Positions 61,655 through 64,000 of a stretch of DNA of 64,000 nucleotides are shown piece after piece. Location: positions 366,164 through 430,163 of the forward strand of contig JBAZZY010000001.1 of NCBI GenBank assembly GCA_041658565.1, in the 5' to 3' direction. This DNA comes from Actinomycetota bacterium. Its GTDB lineage: Bacteria > Actinomycetota > AC-67. The notes beneath the pieces are model-generated. The model did no database searches, had not been told where the DNA came from, and saw only the letters and a program-made list of their open reading frames with translations. A program made the position numbers and the translations under genes. Numbering within the stretch: position 1 is the first letter of the stretch; each line of letters starts with the position of its first letter.

Positions 61655-62872
61655 CTACTCCTCCTTCGATTCCCGCAACCGCGCGCGCGCATCGGCGCGA
61701 CCTTCCGCTACCGCACAAACAGACACAAGCGCCATCGTCCCGGCACCAACGGCAAGTCCCGCGCCTTGGCCGCCCGCCTGCGCAACAGCGCCCATTACCC
61801 AGGGAATCACCACGTTGCCCGCACCCCCGACCGCAAGGAGCGCGCCGAGCGCACTCCCGCTCGTCGTCGGGAACGATCTCGCGGCGACCGCAAGCGTCAG
61901 CGGGAACACCCCGGCGAATCCAAGGCCCGCGACGGCAACGGCGCCCGCCTTTGCCGAGCCCGGAATCAGGATCGTCCCCACGACACCGAGCGACCCAATC
62001 GCCGCCCCGGTCGCAAGCAGCGCGCGCTCGCTGAATCGCAACGCCAATGCACCGACAAGCAGTCGTCCGGCGGCCAACATCAGCCAGAACAGCGACACGA
62101 CGACCGCGGCAAGCGCGGATGCAATCCCTGCGGAGCGCAAGTACGGGAACAGCCAGGATCCGAACCCAAGCTCAGAACCGACATACAGCGGCGCAAGGAT
62201 CAACAGAAGCACGAACGACTTGTTCGCAACAGGCCACCGAATGCCGGCCTCGTCTTTGACGACGCGACGGCCCGGCATCCGCACGCCCAGCGCGGGAATG
62301 CCCAGAAGCGCAGAGGTGGCTGCGACGACTAGAAGCGGACGCCTCCACGCGCTGCCGCCTCCGATCCACGCGACGAGCACGGGAGCGGACAGCGCGCCGA
62401 CGGCGAAGAAAAGGTTCAGCCAGTTGAGAGCCGCACCGCGACGATCCGGGAACATCTCCGCGACACAGATGTTCGCTCCGATCACGAGCCAACCCCCGGC
62501 CGCTCCGACGATCGCAACGGCTGCCACCCACCCCCAATACGAGTGCCACAGCCCCCCCGCGAGCGCCGCCGCCATCACCCAGAGTCCGGCGCGCACCACA
62601 ACCGAAACTCCGCGCCGATCCGCGACGCGGCCCGCCACCAGGACGCTGAGCACAAAGCCGGCACCGAAAGCCATCAGCGTAAGCCCGCCCGATCGCGTTC
62701 CGACGTGGAACTCGCCGCGAATCGCAGGGAGCGTGGGCCCCAACGCCCCGACCACAACACCGTATATCCCGATTGCCCCCACGGCGACGATCAGAGCCGC
62801 GCGGGACCGCGCGGGTGCGACACGCGCCGGACGATCCGCGAGGGAACCGGCGCTCCGAGACGCACCGACCAC
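61655..62872 (-). CDS. Major facilitator superfamily transporter
   Basis: About 405 residues and twelve predicted transmembrane helices, with the MFS A-like motif AGRVADRRGVS between helices 2 and 3. It likely imports the substrate of the downstream oxidoreductase. The start is uncertain: the GTG at 62872 overlaps the IclR region, and no ribosome site is seen, so an internal start is possible. Confidence 0.85.
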   Translation of the reverse strand: MVGASRSAGSLADRPARVAPARSRAALIVAVGAIGIYGVVVGALGPTLPAIRGEFHVGTRSGGLTLMAFGAGFVLSVLVAGRVADRRGVSVVVRAGLWVMAAALAGGLWHSYWGWVAAVAIVGAAGGWLVIGANICVAEMFPDRRGAALNWLNLFFAVGALSAPVLVAWIGGGSAWRRPLLVVAATSALLGIPALGVRMPGRRVVKDEAGIRWPVANKSFVLLLILAPLYVGSELGFGSWLFPYLRSAGIASALAAVVVSLFWLMLAAGRLLVGALALRFSERALLATGAAIGSLGVVGTILIPGSAKAGAVAVAGLGFAGVFPLTLAVAARSFPTTSGSALGALLAVGGAGNVVIPWVMGAVAQAGGQGAGLAVGAGTMALVSVCAVAEGRADARARLRESKEE

Positions 62873-62873
62873 A

Positions 62874-63716
62874 TCACACGTCGGACGCGACACGCCTCGG
62901 ACCCCCGCTCGTCCACCCCATCCGACCCGACGCGGTGGCCGCGGCTTCACGCACGCTGCGTCCGGCAGCCGCAACCATCCGGCGCGCAAGCCTTTGGGCG
63001 GGCGCCGAGATCCCCAACGAAGCCACCACGTATCCTCCCGAGTCGAACACGGGAGCCGCGATGCATCGGACGCCGGAGGTGAATTCCTCGTCGTCAACCG
63101 CGAACCCACGACGGCGAACGGCATCAAGGTCCCGCTCCAGCACGACCCCATCGATGATCGTGCGCGGCGTGAATCGCAAGAGCGGGTTCGCCAACAGGCG
63201 CGCGCTCTCCTCAACGGGCAGAAACGCCAAGATCGCCTTCCCAATGGCAGTGCAATGGATCGGATCTCGAGTTCCGATCCCAGGTTCAACGCGAAACGGC
63301 TGGGCGGTCTCGACCAAGTCGATCGTTACGACCGAATCCGCAAGAAGCACCGCAAGGTGAACCGACTCGCCCGTCGCGCCGGCGAGATCCCGCATAGCGG
63401 CGTGCGACTGCGCCCGAACATCGAGCCTCCCAAGCAGCCGCGCGGACAGCAGCACAAGATCCGCCCCGGCCGCGTAACGCCTGGATTCGGGATCCCTATC
63501 CACGTAACCCAGTTCTCCGAGCGTGGCGAGCAAGCGCGACACCTGACTCTTGTCTTGACCCAGCCTGCGGGCGACCTCCGTGACGCCCGCACCGCCGGGA
63601 TGCGCTGCCAGATCCTCAAGGATCGCCAGTCCGCTCCTCAGCGTCGACGCGACCCGCGAAGCCGACGAGCGCTCCGTCGCCATCTTCGCCACATCCCGCT
63701 CTCGCACTCCGGCCAT
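62874..63716 (-). CDS. IclR-family transcriptional regulator
   Basis: About 280 residues. The N-terminal winged helix has GLAILEDLAAHP and DKSQVSRLLATLGELGYV. The C-terminal effector domain has IHCTAIGKAILAF and the closing GGYVVASLGISAPAQRL. It probably controls its own operon in response to a sugar- or acid-type ligand. The ATG at 63716 has GGGAGG six bases upstream. The ATG at 63749 overlaps the -10 of the promoter and cannot be the start if that promoter is used. Confidence 0.92.
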   Translation of the reverse strand: MAGVRERDVAKMATERSSASRVASTLRSGLAILEDLAAHPGGAGVTEVARRLGQDKSQVSRLLATLGELGYVDRDPESRRYAAGADLVLLSARLLGRLDVRAQSHAAMRDLAGATGESVHLAVLLADSVVTIDLVETAQPFRVEPGIGTRDPIHCTAIGKAILAFLPVEESARLLANPLLRFTPRTIIDGVVLERDLDAVRRRGFAVDDEEFTSGVRCIAAPVFDSGGYVVASLGISAPAQRLARRMVAAAGRSVREAAATASGRMGWTSGGPRRVASDV

Positions 63717-63747
63717 GCGGCCGCCTCCCTGGTCGTGGTCGGGGGCC

Positions 63748-63777
63748 ATTACAACAACTGCGTTGCCGCATTGTCAA
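63748..63777 (-). promoter_or_regulatory. Promoter and probable operator of the iclR operon
   Basis: TTGACA (63772-63777) and TGTAAT (63748-63753) with an 18-base spacer, read leftwards. The spacer holds an imperfect palindrome (ACAATGCG...CGCAGTTGT), as in autoregulated IclR promoters. The predicted start gives a leader of about 25 bases. Confidence 0.7.
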
Positions 63778-63793
63778 GGGCCCGGACGGCCGC

Positions 63794-63837
63794 ACGACAC
63801 GTGAGAGCCGCCCAAAAGGGCGGCTCTCACGTGTCGT
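63794..63837. repeat. Perfect 20-bp hairpin
   Basis: Arms 63794-63813 and 63818-63837 are exact reverse complements around an AAAA loop. It lies 77 bases past the stop of the partial leftward gene and upstream of the iclR promoter. There is no U-run, so it may still terminate read-through by stability alone, or bind protein. Confidence 0.8.
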
Positions 63838-63913
63838 CGGAGGAGTAGATCAGACCGCCGAAGCGGCTGCCGAATCGAGATATCGTCAAATGTTGTGGAA
63901 CGCGTGGCGTGAA

Positions 63914-64000
63914 TCACGCGGCGTCCTTCCCCGTGTTGCGTTCGATCAGTTTTCCATTCACGAACTTCGCACCGGCGCGCACGAGCGCAACCAAGTGAGG
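63914..64000 (-). CDS. C-terminal end of an unidentified protein (partial)
   Basis: Twenty-eight codons run in from the right edge and stop with TGA at 63914-63916. The tail (VALVRAGAKFVNGKLIER) resembles the strand-and-turn end of amidohydrolase-type enzymes, but it is too short to assign. Codon choice is coding-like. The rest of the gene is outside the window. Confidence 0.45.
   Translation of the reverse strand, partial: PHLVALVRAGAKFVNGKLIERNTGKDAA

Noticed and set aside
59211..62332. Long rightward frames across the transporter and Gfo/Idh/MFS genes
   Set aside because: They run antisense to well-supported genes with intact motifs and show low-complexity composition.

Overview
The window is high-G+C, tightly packed bacterial chromosome. 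Several signals point to an uncultured or poorly sampled Actinomycetota lineage: frequent GTG starts and 4-base stop/start overlaps (ATGA, GTGA), a KorAB-type 2-oxoacid:ferredoxin oxidoreductase, a sufBDC operon with an internal Rieske ferredoxin and an intein in SufB, an adenylylatable GSI glutamine synthetase behind a GlnR-like box, and an IclR regulator. This placement is inference. I saw no rRNA, tRNA, CRISPR array, transposase or integrase. Two genes run off the ends (rpiB at the left, an unidentified C-terminus at the right).

Layout, left to right. 1-4.5 kb: rpiB end, a DUF72 protein, a GMC flavoprotein with its small subunit, a degenerate receiver protein and an aquaporin. 4.5-9.4 kb: KorAB, then a cysteine desulfurase, a TusA-like sulfur carrier and ErpA. 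9.5-12.2 kb: glycerate kinase and a B12-domain radical SAM protein. 12.2-17.6 kb: a complete histidine-degradation operon (hutG-hutH-hutU-hutI, leftward). 17.7-18.9 kb: nadA. 18.9-29.4 kb: the leftward suf operon, sufB (with intein)-sufD-Rieske-sufC-sufS. It is separated from sufU by about 3 kb of accessory DNA that is flanked by a second, truncated copy of the sufS 3' end. 29.6-30.6 kb: a methyltransferase.

30.6-36.6 kb is the most interesting block. A promoter, a cobalamin riboswitch and an intrinsic terminator precede a leftward operon. It encodes a secreted alpha/alpha-toroid protein and a secreted, membrane-anchored DUF4430-like protein, which together resemble the two domains of animal intrinsic factor/transcobalamin split into two polypeptides. 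A complete ECF transporter follows (T, fused double ATPase, S component), then sufT. The most economical reading is a surface B12-capture and uptake system.

36.8-40.5 kb: two tandem secreted neutral-ceramidase-like proteins. 40.6-45.9 kb: a six-gene molybdopterin oxidoreductase cluster (nitrate-reductase-like catalytic subunit, four-cluster Fe-S protein, Rieske protein, small membrane protein, HPP permease, membrane subunit). 46-49 kb: a secreted multidomain subtilase. 49.2-55 kb: gcvT, then lpdA-lipB-lipA (lipoate metabolism) and glnA. 55-60.4 kb: a branched-chain-amino-acid-type ABC transporter with a fused permease, plus an anchored protein of unknown function. 60.4-63.8 kb: an IclR-MFS-Gfo/Idh catabolic operon. 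Iron-sulfur and sulfur metabolism, nitrogen handling and cofactor supply dominate the window.
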